From contig JAZRGK010000003.1 of NCBI GenBank assembly GCA_045644145.1, positions 1-32,452 on the forward strand: a stretch of DNA of 32,452 nt. The letters are read 5' to 3'. The notes below the pieces were generated by a model that worked only from the letters and a program-made list of their open reading frames with translations, had not been told where the DNA came from and did no database searches. Positions 1 to 7,670 of the stretch are shown here, one piece after another. Source of the DNA: Flemingiibacterium sp045644145. Lineage in GTDB: Bacteria; Bacillota; Clostridia; Oscillospirales; CAG-272. The position numbers were made by a program, and so were the translations under genes. Position 1 is the stretch's first letter. The number at the start of each line of letters is the position of its first letter.

Positions 1-87
1 CAATATCCTAATCGGTGTTCTCGCATATCCATTATAACACAGATTTTGAATTCTGACGAGTACTTGTTTTGTTTTTTTGACATAAAA

Positions 88-127
88 ATATGCACCTCCA
101 AAAGTGTCTAACTTTTGGGGTGCATAT
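88..127 (-). terminator. Hairpin with minus-strand T-run
   Basis: A 9-bp outer stem (88-96 with 119-127) and a 7-bp inner stem (98-104 with 112-118), separated by one bulged base, enclose a 7-nt loop. Read on the minus strand, the stem is followed by five T residues, so it looks like an intrinsic terminator for transcription coming leftward. It lies about 130 bp beyond the ABC transporter gene and may be a second, back-up terminator. Confidence 0.6.
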
Positions 128-199
128 CATTAGAGCCTCCCCTACCGCGTGTTTGTTTTGTCAACATGATTTTATAAATGCACACTTTTTCTACAAACT

Positions 200-233
200 A
201 AAGAGGTGCTATACATAATTGCAGCACCTCTTT
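200..233 (-). terminator. Terminator hairpin after the ABC transporter gene
   Basis: A perfect 11-bp stem pairs 200-210 with 223-233 around a 12-nt loop, 24 bp past the stop of the minus-strand ABC gene. The T-run on the minus strand is interrupted (CTTTAGTTT), so it is weaker than a textbook terminator. The position supports a role in ending the ABC transcript. Confidence 0.6.
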
Positions 234-256
234 AAATACTATTTTCTTGTAAAGCT

Positions 257-2890
257 TTACTCGCTTCTAAGCGCAATAACGGGGTCTTTCTTTGCGGCAA
301 CGCTTGCAGGGATAAGACCTGCTATATAGGTGAGCAGCATGCTTATTATAACAAGCGCCGCGGCACCGATTATGGGAAGCTGAGCCACATTTGAAATATC
401 TGTTATGGCTTTTATTACTATATTTATGGGGATGCAGAGGATCAGCGTCACACCGATTCCGATAACGCCCGAGGTGAAACCGACGATAAGGGTTTCCGCA
501 TTGAACACTCTTGCAACGTCACGCTTGGATGCGCCAACCGCTCTTAGTATACCGATCTCCTTGGTGCGCTCAAGCACGGAGATATAGGTGATAATACCTA
601 TCATAATCGAGGAAACCACAAGGGAGATAGCTACGAAGGCTATAAGCACATAGCTTATGGCGTTTATGATTGTGGTAACCGAAGAAAGCATGATTCCGAT
701 ATAATCGGTGTAGCCGATCTGTGCGGATTCCTCGCGCCCATTGTTGTATTCGGTTATCTTGTCGGATATAAGCTCCTTGGAATCAAAATCTTTCGGGTAT
801 ATCTGGATCATGGACGGCTTTTCAAGGTCGGACACACCAAGGAGCGCAAGATTGCCCTCATAGGTTGCGTCGGTTGACCGTTCTGCTGCCGATTTCTCGA
901 AAATAGCGATTATCTGCTCATCGGGCATGCCTGCGGCTTTCATCTGAGCAATGCCTGTGGTTGCTTTTTCCTGTTCTGCGGCGGTAAGGGTTGCGATATA
1001 CGCTTCGATGCCTTCCATTGTAAGAGGCTCGTAAGATTCTTCGGTTTCAAAAGGAATTCCCGTGAAAATATCTGTGTCGGGCGCATCCTTCTGCGCTTTT
1101 ACTATCTCGCTTGCATTGATTTCGCTAATAAGATGCTCCATGAGAGTGGGGAGATATCCTACAGCTCCCGAAGCGCTTGTGGCGGTGGCTTCCTCAGAGG
1201 GGCGGATGATTCCTACGACCTTCAATTTATGCTCATCGTCAAGAAGTGTACGAATGTATTCCTCATCGCCCGAACGGTCTACCCACGCGCCGCCGTCCTG
1301 TTCATATTTGGCGGAGCTTGGGAGAAGGTAATACTCCATGGAAAGAAGCTCATCATAGGTGTAGCTTGTGGCTTCATCCTGGGTAAATTCGCCCTTCATA
1401 AGATCATCCATCATGCCCTCAAGGTTGGACTGATCCTTAAGTCCGAGGGAAAACAACGCCATATCTGCGATCTCGTTGTTTTTATTTACAATAAGGACGA
1501 TCTCGTTCCAGCTTTCGGGCATGCGTCCCGCGATCACGTCATACTGCTTTTCAAGAAGCTCGGGGTTGTCGATAAGCTCATCCCAAACTTCCATGGTATT
1601 TGCACCGCCCATGGATACGGACATTTGTGCCATTTCCGCAAACTGCGTCATTCCGGCACTTTCAAGGACGGTTGATGGGCATACCTGCACAAGCTCCTCG
1701 CCATTACCGAAGTCGGCAATGGTGTACACGTTAAGAGGTGTAGAGTAGCTGTATTTGATATCGCTGGTAAGCTCGCTAAAGCCGTTTGCCTCATCGTCAA
1801 GATATGCCTTGAATGAAGCAAGATCATTGTCCGTAACCTCGCTCATCATAACAGAGAGCATATCGCCCATGATATCGCTTGAATATACCATATCAGGCTC
1901 ATGGGGTTCTTCGGACGCCTTCTGTCCCATGAAGCTCTCCATCATTGAGGTCATATCAACGGTCTGGGACTCGATAACGATGGGGTAGCTTGAAAGTGTG
2001 TTTTTCTCAACATCGTTAATATACAGCGTGATACCGTTGGAAATGGACAAAATCAGCGCAATGCCGATGATACCGATGCTTCCTGCAAAGGCGGTGAGGA
2101 ATGTGCGTCCCTTTTTGGTCATAAGATTGTTTAAGGAGAGGGAAAGAGCGGTGAAGAATGACATGGAGCGTGTGGTATCGCGGCATTTTTTTTGTTTCTT
2201 CTCCTGTACCTCATCTAAAGGAGCGCTGTCGGATGTCACTTTGCCGTCAAGCAGTCGGATTATACGGGTGGAATAGTTTTCTGCGATCTCCGGGTTGTGG
2301 GTTACCATGATAATAAGCTTTTCTTTGGATATTTCCTTTAAGATTTCCATGACCTGGACACTTGTTTCCGAATCAAGTGCACCGGTGGGTTCATCCGCAA
2401 GAAGGATGTCTGGATTATTTACAAGCGCTCTTGCAATGGCAACTCTTTGCATCTGACCGCCGGACATCTGAGCCGGCTTTTTATGAAGCTGATCGGAAAG
2501 TCCTACTGACTCCAGAGCTTCTATGGCGCGGCGGCGTCTTTCTTCTTTGGAAACGCCCGAGAGGGTAAGAGCAAGCTCTACATTGGCAAGGACGGTCTGA
2601 TGTGGGATTAAGTTGTAGCTTTGGAACACAAAGCCGATTTTATGGTTTCGGTAGGCGTCCCAGTCGGAATCCTTAAAATCCTTGGTGGACGTGCCGCCGA
2701 TCACAAGATCGCCCGAGGTGTACGAGTCAAGACCGCCGATTATGTTGAGTAAAGTTGTCTTACCGCATCCCGAAGGCCCGAGGATGGAAACGAATTCGTT
2801 TTCACGGAAGTTTAATGATACTCCGCGCAGCGCTTCTACAGACGTATCACCGCATGCATATTCCTTGGTGATATTTTTCAGCATTAACAT
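257..2890 (-). CDS. MacB-like ABC transporter, fused ATPase and permease
   Basis: An 877-residue fusion of an ABC ATPase and an FtsX/MacB-type permease. The ATPase half shows Walker A GPSGCGKTT at about residues 38-46, a Q-loop at Q90, the signature MSGGQ at 142-146 (usual form LSGGQ), Walker B ending LLADEP at 161-168, and an H-loop histidine near 198. A first membrane segment lies near residues 264-286. A large, acidic, Met-rich extracytoplasmic domain follows up to about 740, then three C-terminal membrane segments with the family sequence ERTKEIGILRAVGAS. This topology is that of mechanotransducing MacB/LolCDE-like exporters, which act on peptides, lipids or envelope stress. The substrate cannot be told. 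Start 2890 is preferred because AAGGAGA lies 12 nt upstream. No accessory membrane-fusion gene is adjacent. Confidence 0.9.
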   Translation of the reverse strand: MLMLKNITKEYACGDTSVEALRGVSLNFRENEFVSILGPSGCGKTTLLNIIGGLDSYTSGDLVIGGTSTKDFKDSDWDAYRNHKIGFVFQSYNLIPHQTVLANVELALTLSGVSKEERRRRAIEALESVGLSDQLHKKPAQMSGGQMQRVAIARALVNNPDILLADEPTGALDSETSVQVMEILKEISKEKLIIMVTHNPEIAENYSTRIIRLLDGKVTSDSAPLDEVQEKKQKKCRDTTRSMSFFTALSLSLNNLMTKKGRTFLTAFAGSIGIIGIALILSISNGITLYINDVEKNTLSSYPIVIESQTVDMTSMMESFMGQKASEEPHEPDMVYSSDIMGDMLSVMMSEVTDNDLASFKAYLDDEANGFSELTSDIKYSYSTPLNVYTIADFGNGEELVQVCPSTVLESAGMTQFAEMAQMSVSMGGANTMEVWDELIDNPELLEKQYDVIAGRMPESWNEIVLIVNKNNEIADMALFSLGLKDQSNLEGMMDDLMKGEFTQDEATSYTYDELLSMEYYLLPSSAKYEQDGGAWVDRSGDEEYIRTLLDDEHKLKVVGIIRPSEEATATSASGAVGYLPTLMEHLISEINASEIVKAQKDAPDTDIFTGIPFETEESYEPLTMEGIEAYIATLTAAEQEKATTGIAQMKAAGMPDEQIIAIFEKSAAERSTDATYEGNLALLGVSDLEKPSMIQIYPKDFDSKELISDKITEYNNGREESAQIGYTDYIGIMLSSVTTIINAISYVLIAFVAISLVVSSIMIGIITYISVLERTKEIGILRAVGASKRDVARVFNAETLIVGFTSGVIGIGVTLILCIPINIVIKAITDISNVAQLPIIGAAALVIISMLLTYIAGLIPASVAAKKDPVIALRSE

Positions 2891-2983
2891 TTTGTGGCTG
2901 ATTCTCCTTACAATATATACTGTGAGATAAATTGTAGCACGAAATTATGAAGACGTTATGACATAGCGGTAAAGTTAAGATTA

Positions 2984-3107
2984 TTTACAATTTTAAAAAT
3001 GTTGATAATTTGTGAAGAAGTTTACATACAAATGTTGATATTTCTCGTAAGAGTTAACATTTTAAGAGATTTGTTTACGATTTGACAGATTTGTTTACAT
3101 TTTAACA
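2984..3107. promoter_or_regulatory. Cluster of TTWACA-type boxes in the divergent intergenic region
   Basis: The AT-rich gap between the ABC gene and the alcohol dehydrogenase gene (2891-3197) holds seven TTWACA-like hexamers on the plus strand, starting at 2984, 3021, 3054, 3074, 3082, 3094 and 3102. The last four form two pairs, each 8 bp apart, within a 20-bp direct repeat (3067-3086 and 3087-3106, 17 of 20 identical). The 20-bp step places copies on the same DNA face, as expected for a regulator-binding array. The regulator is unknown. The hexamer resembles Bacillus PhoP half-sites, but the spacing is not canonical. Confidence 0.45.
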
Positions 3108-3108
3108 A

Positions 3109-3136
3109 TTGTTTCTTCATAAGCGTATGGTACAAT
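3109..3136 (+). promoter_or_regulatory. Candidate promoter of the alcohol dehydrogenase gene
   Basis: TTGTTT at 3109-3114 and TACAAT at 3131-3136, with a 16-bp spacer, form a plausible sigma-A promoter about 60 bp upstream of the start codon. Both elements deviate from consensus, so the assignment is tentative. Confidence 0.35.
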
Positions 3137-3140
3137 ATAA

Positions 3141-3158
3141 TTGACATTTTTTTGTCAA
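3141..3158. promoter_or_regulatory. 18-bp palindrome, Rex-like operator candidate
   Basis: TTGACA and TGTCAA face each other across six T residues, giving an 18-bp TTG-N12-CAA palindrome immediately downstream of the candidate -10 box. Rex operators have the same overall length and ends (TTGTTAA-N4-TTAACAA), and fermentative alcohol dehydrogenase genes are common Rex targets. The inner bases do not match consensus, so Rex control is an inference. Any repressor bound here would block transcription. Confidence 0.35.
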
Positions 3159-3197
3159 ACATGCTTGATTAAAATTTAAATGTTAGGAGAAAAAGCT

Positions 3198-4349
3198 ATG
3201 GCAAACAGATTTGTTCTCAACGAAACATCCTACTTCGGTGCAGGTTCACGCGAAAATATTGCATCCGAAGCAAAGGCTCGCGGATTTAAAAAGGCTCTTT
3301 TTGTAACCGACAAGGACCTTGTTAAATTCGGCGTTGCTAAAAAAGTAACCGATATCCTTGACCGCGAGGGACTGGCATATGAGATCCTTGATGATGTCAA
3401 GGCAAACCCCACCATCGAAAACGTGCAGAACGGCGTTGAAAGATTCAAAGCTGCAGGCGCAGATTATCTTATCGCAGTTGGCGGCGGATCCGTTATAGAC
3501 ACTGCTAAGGCTATTGGTATCATCATTAATAACCCCGAGTTCGCAGATGTTCGTTCACTTGAGGGCGTTGCTCCCACAAAGAACAAGAGCGTTACAATTA
3601 TCGCGGCTCCCACAACAGCAGGCACTGCCGCTGAGGTAACAGTCAACTACGTTATCACCGACGTTGAAAAGAAGCGCAAGTTCTGCTGTATCGATCCTCA
3701 CGATATTCCTGCGGTTGCTGTCGTTGATTCCGAGCTTATGTGCTCTATGCCTAAGGGACTTACCGCGGCTACCGGTATGGATGCACTCACCCACGCTATT
3801 GAAGGTTACATTACCGGCGGCGCTTGGGAAATGTCTGATATGTTCGAGATCAAGGCTATTGAGCTTATCGCGAAGCATCTCCGCGCCGCTGTAGAAGGAC
3901 TTCCCGAGGGACGTGAAGGAATGGCTCTCGGTCAGTACATCGCCGGCATGGGATTCTCCAACGTAGGTCTTGGCATAGTACACTCTATGGCACATCCCCT
4001 CGGCGCAGTGTATGACACACCTCACGGCGTGGCTAATGCTATCATTCTTCCCACCGTTATGGAATACAACGCAGATGCAACCGGTGAGAAATACCGCGAC
4101 ATTGCAAAGGCTATGGGCGCCAAGGGTGTTGACGCTATGAGCATTGAAGAGGCAAGAAAGGCGGCTGTTGCGGCTGTTCGCAAGCTTTCCGAGGACATCG
4201 GTATTCCGAAGACTCTCAGCGAGGTTGGCGTGAAGGAAGAGGACATCGATTTCTTAGCAGATTCCGCTATGATCGACCCCTGCACTCCCGGCAACCCCAA
4301 GGCTCCTACCAAGGAAGATATCGTTGCACTCTACAAATCCATGATGTAA
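3198..4349 (+). CDS. Iron-containing alcohol dehydrogenase (FucO-like)
   Basis: A 383-residue group III (iron-dependent) alcohol dehydrogenase, close in pattern to lactaldehyde reductase/1,3-propanediol dehydrogenase. It reduces small aldehydes with NAD(P)H in the cytoplasm. It shows the dinucleotide loop GGGSVIDTAKA at about residue 95 and the TTAGTAAEVT segment. The metal ligands are expected in MDALTHA (Asp and His, near 194-198) and in HSMAHPLGAVYDTPHG (two His, near 262-277). The start at 3198 is chosen over an in-frame ATG at 3180 because AGGAGA (3185-3190) lies 7 nt before it and family proteins begin at this point. It is a single-gene unit closed by a strong terminator. Substrate preference cannot be read from sequence. 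Confidence 0.93.
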   Translation: MANRFVLNETSYFGAGSRENIASEAKARGFKKALFVTDKDLVKFGVAKKVTDILDREGLAYEILDDVKANPTIENVQNGVERFKAAGADYLIAVGGGSVIDTAKAIGIIINNPEFADVRSLEGVAPTKNKSVTIIAAPTTAGTAAEVTVNYVITDVEKKRKFCCIDPHDIPAVAVVDSELMCSMPKGLTAATGMDALTHAIEGYITGGAWEMSDMFEIKAIELIAKHLRAAVEGLPEGREGMALGQYIAGMGFSNVGLGIVHSMAHPLGAVYDTPHGVANAIILPTVMEYNADATGEKYRDIAKAMGAKGVDAMSIEEARKAAVAAVRKLSEDIGIPKTLSEVGVKEEDIDFLADSAMIDPCTPGNPKAPTKEDIVALYKSMM

Positions 4350-4359
4350 TTAGTCTAAA

Positions 4360-4400
4360 GGAGCTGTTGCACTTAGGTGCAACAGCTCCCGAATTTTTTT
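4360..4400 (+). terminator. Intrinsic terminator after the alcohol dehydrogenase gene
   Basis: A perfect 13-bp stem (4360-4372 with 4377-4389), TTAG loop and a run of seven T residues (4394-4400). It ends 4 bp before the convergent patatin-like gene. Confidence 0.93.
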
Positions 4401-4404
4401 ATAT

Positions 4405-5235
4405 TTACAGAAATCGCTGGATTTCGCTTGCCTTTGCATCGGCGTAGCCCATTTCGTAGAGTGCCGTAAGCTTTGATTTATCCTTTTCGATGCGCCCGAA
4501 GCCGATGGGGGCGGATGGGCGTATAACGAATACCTTGCCGTCCTTTACGCCGTCTTCCACTGCCTTCAGCGAAGCGTTGTAATTTTCGTGACGGTTTCGG
4601 TTGGCTTCAACAAACTTCGGATATTTCTTATATTTAAGCTCCAAAGCTTTCATGTTGGATGCTGGCTTTTTAACGAATCCTTCAGGCTGTGTCAGTACCA
4701 CAACTACGCGGTCATTCTCGGAGAGGGCATGCTTTACGGGTATGGAATCACAGCATCCGCCGTCAAGGAAAAGTCCGCGTTCAGTCTTTACAATACGGCT
4801 TAAAAGAGGTAAGGAGCTTGAAGCCCTCACATAGATCATATCGCGCTTTGCATCACTTATGGGAATATACTCAGCCTTGCCCGTTTCGATGTTGGCGCAC
4901 ACCGCAACAAGCTTCATGGAGTTGTTATTGAACGCCTCGAAATCGAAGTGATCGATTTTTTCGGGAATGGTTTCGTATATGAACTTCGCCCCGAAAAGGT
5001 CACCCGTCAATAAAAGGCTGCGCACACTGCAGTATCGCCAATCGCCAAGGTATTTCATACCCACACGCATGGCTCTGCCTCTTTGATTTGAAACATAGCT
5101 CATAGCATGTCCCGAGCCTGCGGAAACACCGTAGACCGTGGGGAATTTTATACCGTTATCCATGAAATAATCGAGAACGCCGCATGTATAAAGACCTCTC
5201 ATTCCGCCGCCCTCGAGCACAAGTGCTGTTTTCAT
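4405..5235 (-). CDS. Patatin-like phospholipase family protein
   Basis: A 276-residue patatin-like serine hydrolase of the bacterial RssA/YjjU type, expected to cleave acyl esters of lipids using a Ser-Asp dyad. The oxyanion loop GGGMRG is at residues 9-14, the nucleophile elbow GVSAG at 36-40 (Ser38), and the catalytic Asp in LDGG at 158. There is no signal peptide or membrane segment, so it is probably cytoplasmic. Its ATG overlaps the upstream methyltransferase stop by one base (TAATG), with AAAGGCGG as ribosome-binding site, making it the last gene of the four-gene minus-strand operon. The natural substrate is unknown. Confidence 0.9.
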   Translation of the reverse strand: MKTALVLEGGGMRGLYTCGVLDYFMDNGIKFPTVYGVSAGSGHAMSYVSNQRGRAMRVGMKYLGDWRYCSVRSLLLTGDLFGAKFIYETIPEKIDHFDFEAFNNNSMKLVAVCANIETGKAEYIPISDAKRDMIYVRASSSLPLLSRIVKTERGLFLDGGCCDSIPVKHALSENDRVVVVLTQPEGFVKKPASNMKALELKYKKYPKFVEANRNRHENYNASLKAVEDGVKDGKVFVIRPSAPIGFGRIEKDKSKLTALYEMGYADAKASEIQRFL

Positions 5236-6044
5236 TAAATTCCGCCTTTCTGTGATGCGAGATTTTGTCTTAACACCTCGAAGCCTGCAATGCTTGCCGC
5301 GGAAGCCGCGGAAAGTGCGGCGGGGAAGTCCCTGCCGTAGTCAAGTCGCACCACAAAATCGGCGGCATCCAGCATATCTCTGGCAAGTCCCCGTTTTTCT
5401 CCGCCAACCGCCATAAACAGCGGCTTTCTGAGATCGGCTTCGTAGATGGAAACGGAATTTTTAATATCACAGCAGACGATTTTTACGGAAAATTCACGCA
5501 TCAGACTTACGGCTTCATTTACGGTGTCGCATATGTATGTGTTTGAAAGCTCGGATGCGCCTGCGGATGCCCGACACACGATTCCTGCCGCACTCATCCA
5601 GTTCCTCGGAGAGAGAATAATTCCGGAAACGCCTGCGGCGTAAAGGGAACGCAGGGCATATCCGAAGTTGTAGGGGTCTTCGATCCCCTCTATCATAACG
5701 AAAAAGCGTTCGTGTTCCGGTACGGCAGATATTATATCAGCGGAAAGGTGTGGAATAGTACGCGCTGTAGCTTCAAGGAGCAGTCCCCCGTGGCTGTTTC
5801 CAAGGGAAAGCGCCGAAATTTCCTCATCGGACAGCGTTTCCACGGGGAAGCCGTATTTATAGGACATCGCCTTTATGTATGAAAGCTCCTTGGCACGGGC
5901 TTTTATCTTACTCTCCGAAACCATAACGCGCAGTATCACGCGGTCGGATGCGCCGGATTCAATGGCAGCAATGACAGCGCGTATTGAGGTCATGCCCTCG
6001 AATGTGAGATTTTCGCCTATAGACAGCTTGTCTGCCTCTTTCAT
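5235..6044 (-). CDS. SpoU/TrmH-family RNA 2'-O-methyltransferase (divergent)
   Basis: A 269-residue SPOUT-fold methyltransferase that would transfer methyl from SAM to a ribose 2'-hydroxyl of rRNA or tRNA. An N-terminal substrate-binding region (about 1-110) precedes the knotted catalytic domain. Motif I is IEGIEDPYNFGYALRS, with the conserved Asn126 and Arg132. Motif II is MAVGGEKRGL at 211-220. Motif III (about 232-255) is divergent: the usual SLNVS-type core is replaced by FPAALSAASAAS. The N-terminal half of the fold is thus normal, while the SAM-binding C-terminal loop is unusual. Its start overlaps the ThyX stop by 4 bp (ATGA), so translation is probably coupled. The target nucleotide cannot be predicted. 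Confidence 0.85.
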   Translation of the reverse strand: MKEADKLSIGENLTFEGMTSIRAVIAAIESGASDRVILRVMVSESKIKARAKELSYIKAMSYKYGFPVETLSDEEISALSLGNSHGGLLLEATARTIPHLSADIISAVPEHERFFVMIEGIEDPYNFGYALRSLYAAGVSGIILSPRNWMSAAGIVCRASAGASELSNTYICDTVNEAVSLMREFSVKIVCCDIKNSVSIYEADLRKPLFMAVGGEKRGLARDMLDAADFVVRLDYGRDFPAALSAASAASIAGFEVLRQNLASQKGGI

Positions 6045-6793
6045 CTGAGTTCCTTTCTTACGTCTGCCGCCTTACCGCAGGAGTAAGCGCCCTCGGAGCA
6101 TGCACCGTAAAGGCAGGATGGACCTGCGTGACCGAAGAGCAGGGGACATACCGCGCGCACCTCTTTAAGCATCGCTACAGCAAGCTCGCGGATCTCCCAC
6201 TGTGCTCTCGTACAGCAGCGCAGGCGGAAGAAATTGTGAAGCGAGCGCACGTTCATAGTCATGATAATGCGTGTGTCGCAGGCGTTGGGGAGAACGAATC
6301 TTGCATCCTCATTAGCCTTTTTCTCGGCGGCACGCTTAGCCTCAGCCTCAGGCATGCCTGCGGCGATGTTTGTTTCATAGTGACGCGCCATAAGCTTCTC
6401 GCGAAGACTTTCGTAGTGGCGTGCGTCCTCTTCCATAGCGGCGATAAATTCTTCCTTCGCCTCGGGAAGATTTTCTATTTCCGGGGGAATAATGTAGGAG
6501 AAATCCGTCTTTGACACATAGCGCTGGCTCTGCACAGAGAAGGAAGCGATCCTGTGTCGGGTGATCTGAGCAAGCAGTGCTCTTGAAACGCCCTCGATAC
6601 CGAAAGTAAACGAAGCGTGCTCAACGGGGGATTCGTGCCCCAGATCCTCAAGCATTTTAAGGAAGCTCGCCACCTTTTCGGGGGTGAGATTATCCATAAG
6701 GGTGTCGATATCGCTCTTTGCATAGCAGAGCTTAGCCGCCGCGGCGATGGTCTTTTCCGCATCGGGGGTGTAGGTGAGAAGTTTTACGTTCAT
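6041..6793 (-). CDS. thyX: Flavin-dependent thymidylate synthase ThyX
   Basis: A 250-residue FAD-dependent thymidylate synthase that makes dTMP from dUMP with methylenetetrahydrofolate and NADPH. The diagnostic ThyX motif RHRxxSxxxxSxR is present as RHRIASFSVQSQR (79-91), followed by ARFVLPNA and the NVRSLHNFFRLR segment typical of the C-terminal half. The protein is longer than the roughly 220-residue minimal enzyme, because of a Cys-rich C-terminal tail (about 215-245, four Cys) of a type seen in clostridial homologues. It overlaps both neighbours by 4 bp (ATGA). No thyA is visible in this window. Confidence 0.95.
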   Translation of the reverse strand: MNVKLLTYTPDAEKTIAAAAKLCYAKSDIDTLMDNLTPEKVASFLKMLEDLGHESPVEHASFTFGIEGVSRALLAQITRHRIASFSVQSQRYVSKTDFSYIIPPEIENLPEAKEEFIAAMEEDARHYESLREKLMARHYETNIAAGMPEAEAKRAAEKKANEDARFVLPNACDTRIIMTMNVRSLHNFFRLRCCTRAQWEIRELAVAMLKEVRAVCPLLFGHAGPSCLYGACSEGAYSCGKAADVRKELR

Positions 6794-7584
6794 TCTTCTA
6801 TTCCTTTCAGCGTATCGTTTTTATATTTTCCGGAAAGTCGGAACATTATAACTCCAATGAGAAATTTCGGAAGCTTCATCATGCGCCCGATCCGGGACGG
6901 CTGACATACAAGTCTGTAGAACCATTCAAGCCCCATTTTAACGAAAATATCGGGAGCGCGCTTCACATTTCCGCTATAGCCGTCAAGGCTTCCGCCAAGG
7001 GCAAGGCAGAGCTTGACTGAGGTGAATTTTTCGCGGTTTGCAAGAATCCATTTCTCCTGTGTTGGTACGCCGAGGCACACATAAAGAATATCCGGAGCGG
7101 CGGCGTTGATCTTTTCTACCACATTCTTCGATTCTTCGCCTTCTTTTTTGAAGTAACCGTCGCCCACGCCCACAAAATTCACATTAGGGTATGTTTTAAG
7201 AAGCTTGTCCCTCGCGGCTTCGGCGATGCCGGGCTTTCCGCCGAGAAAAAATACCTTCGTACCGCTTTCGTTTGCGTATTTTATCATTTCAAGCCCAAGC
7301 TCATAGCCTGCGCATTTTGCCTTAAGGGGGCGGGAGAGGATTTTCGAAGCGTAAATAACTCCGATCCCGTCAGGGGTGATAAGATCGCCTTTATTTACCA
7401 CGGAATAGAGGGATTCATCCTCGATGCAGGACTGTATTATCTCGCTGTTGGGGGTAAACACCGCCTTGGGTGTGCCGCTTTTGTCTTCTACGAACACACG
7501 GCAGATGGCGGCGGCATCCTCAAGGGTCACGTTGTGAACGCCCACCCCGCGGATGATAACTTTTTCGGTATTATCGTATGGCAT
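6790..7584 (-). CDS. WecG/TagA/CpsF-family glycosyltransferase
   Basis: A 264-residue GT26-family glycosyltransferase, which typically moves N-acetylmannosamine or a related sugar onto an undecaprenyl-linked GlcNAc during wall teichoic acid or capsule synthesis. Visible motifs are TPNSEII, TPDGIGV with the conserved Asp, GVPTQEKWI, and GGSLDGYSG-x2-KRAP leading into GLEWFYRL near the C terminus, which is the membrane-contacting part in this family. It is the first gene of the operon. The ribosome-binding site AAGGAA is 7-8 nt before ATG at 7584, and a promoter lies at 7632-7660. No other teichoic acid genes are nearby. Confidence 0.92.
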   Translation of the reverse strand: MPYDNTEKVIIRGVGVHNVTLEDAAAICRVFVEDKSGTPKAVFTPNSEIIQSCIEDESLYSVVNKGDLITPDGIGVIYASKILSRPLKAKCAGYELGLEMIKYANESGTKVFFLGGKPGIAEAARDKLLKTYPNVNFVGVGDGYFKKEGEESKNVVEKINAAAPDILYVCLGVPTQEKWILANREKFTSVKLCLALGGSLDGYSGNVKRAPDIFVKMGLEWFYRLVCQPSRIGRMMKLPKFLIGVIMFRLSGKYKNDTLKGIEE

Positions 7585-7631
7585 AGCAATGTTTCCTTAT
7601 TATTCCTTTTCCGTTTCGCTCATATACATTT

Positions 7632-7660
7632 ATTGTACCACAAATTTCCGCAAATTGCAA
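7632..7660 (-). promoter_or_regulatory. Promoter of the wecG-like/thyX operon
   Basis: On the minus strand, TTGCAA (7655-7660), a 17-bp spacer and TACAAT (7632-7637) form a good sigma-A promoter about 48 bp upstream of the first start codon. It begins 11 bp past the stop of the MFS gene, so the operon is transcribed independently of that gene. Confidence 0.7.
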
Positions 7661-7670
7661 GTATCGGTTA

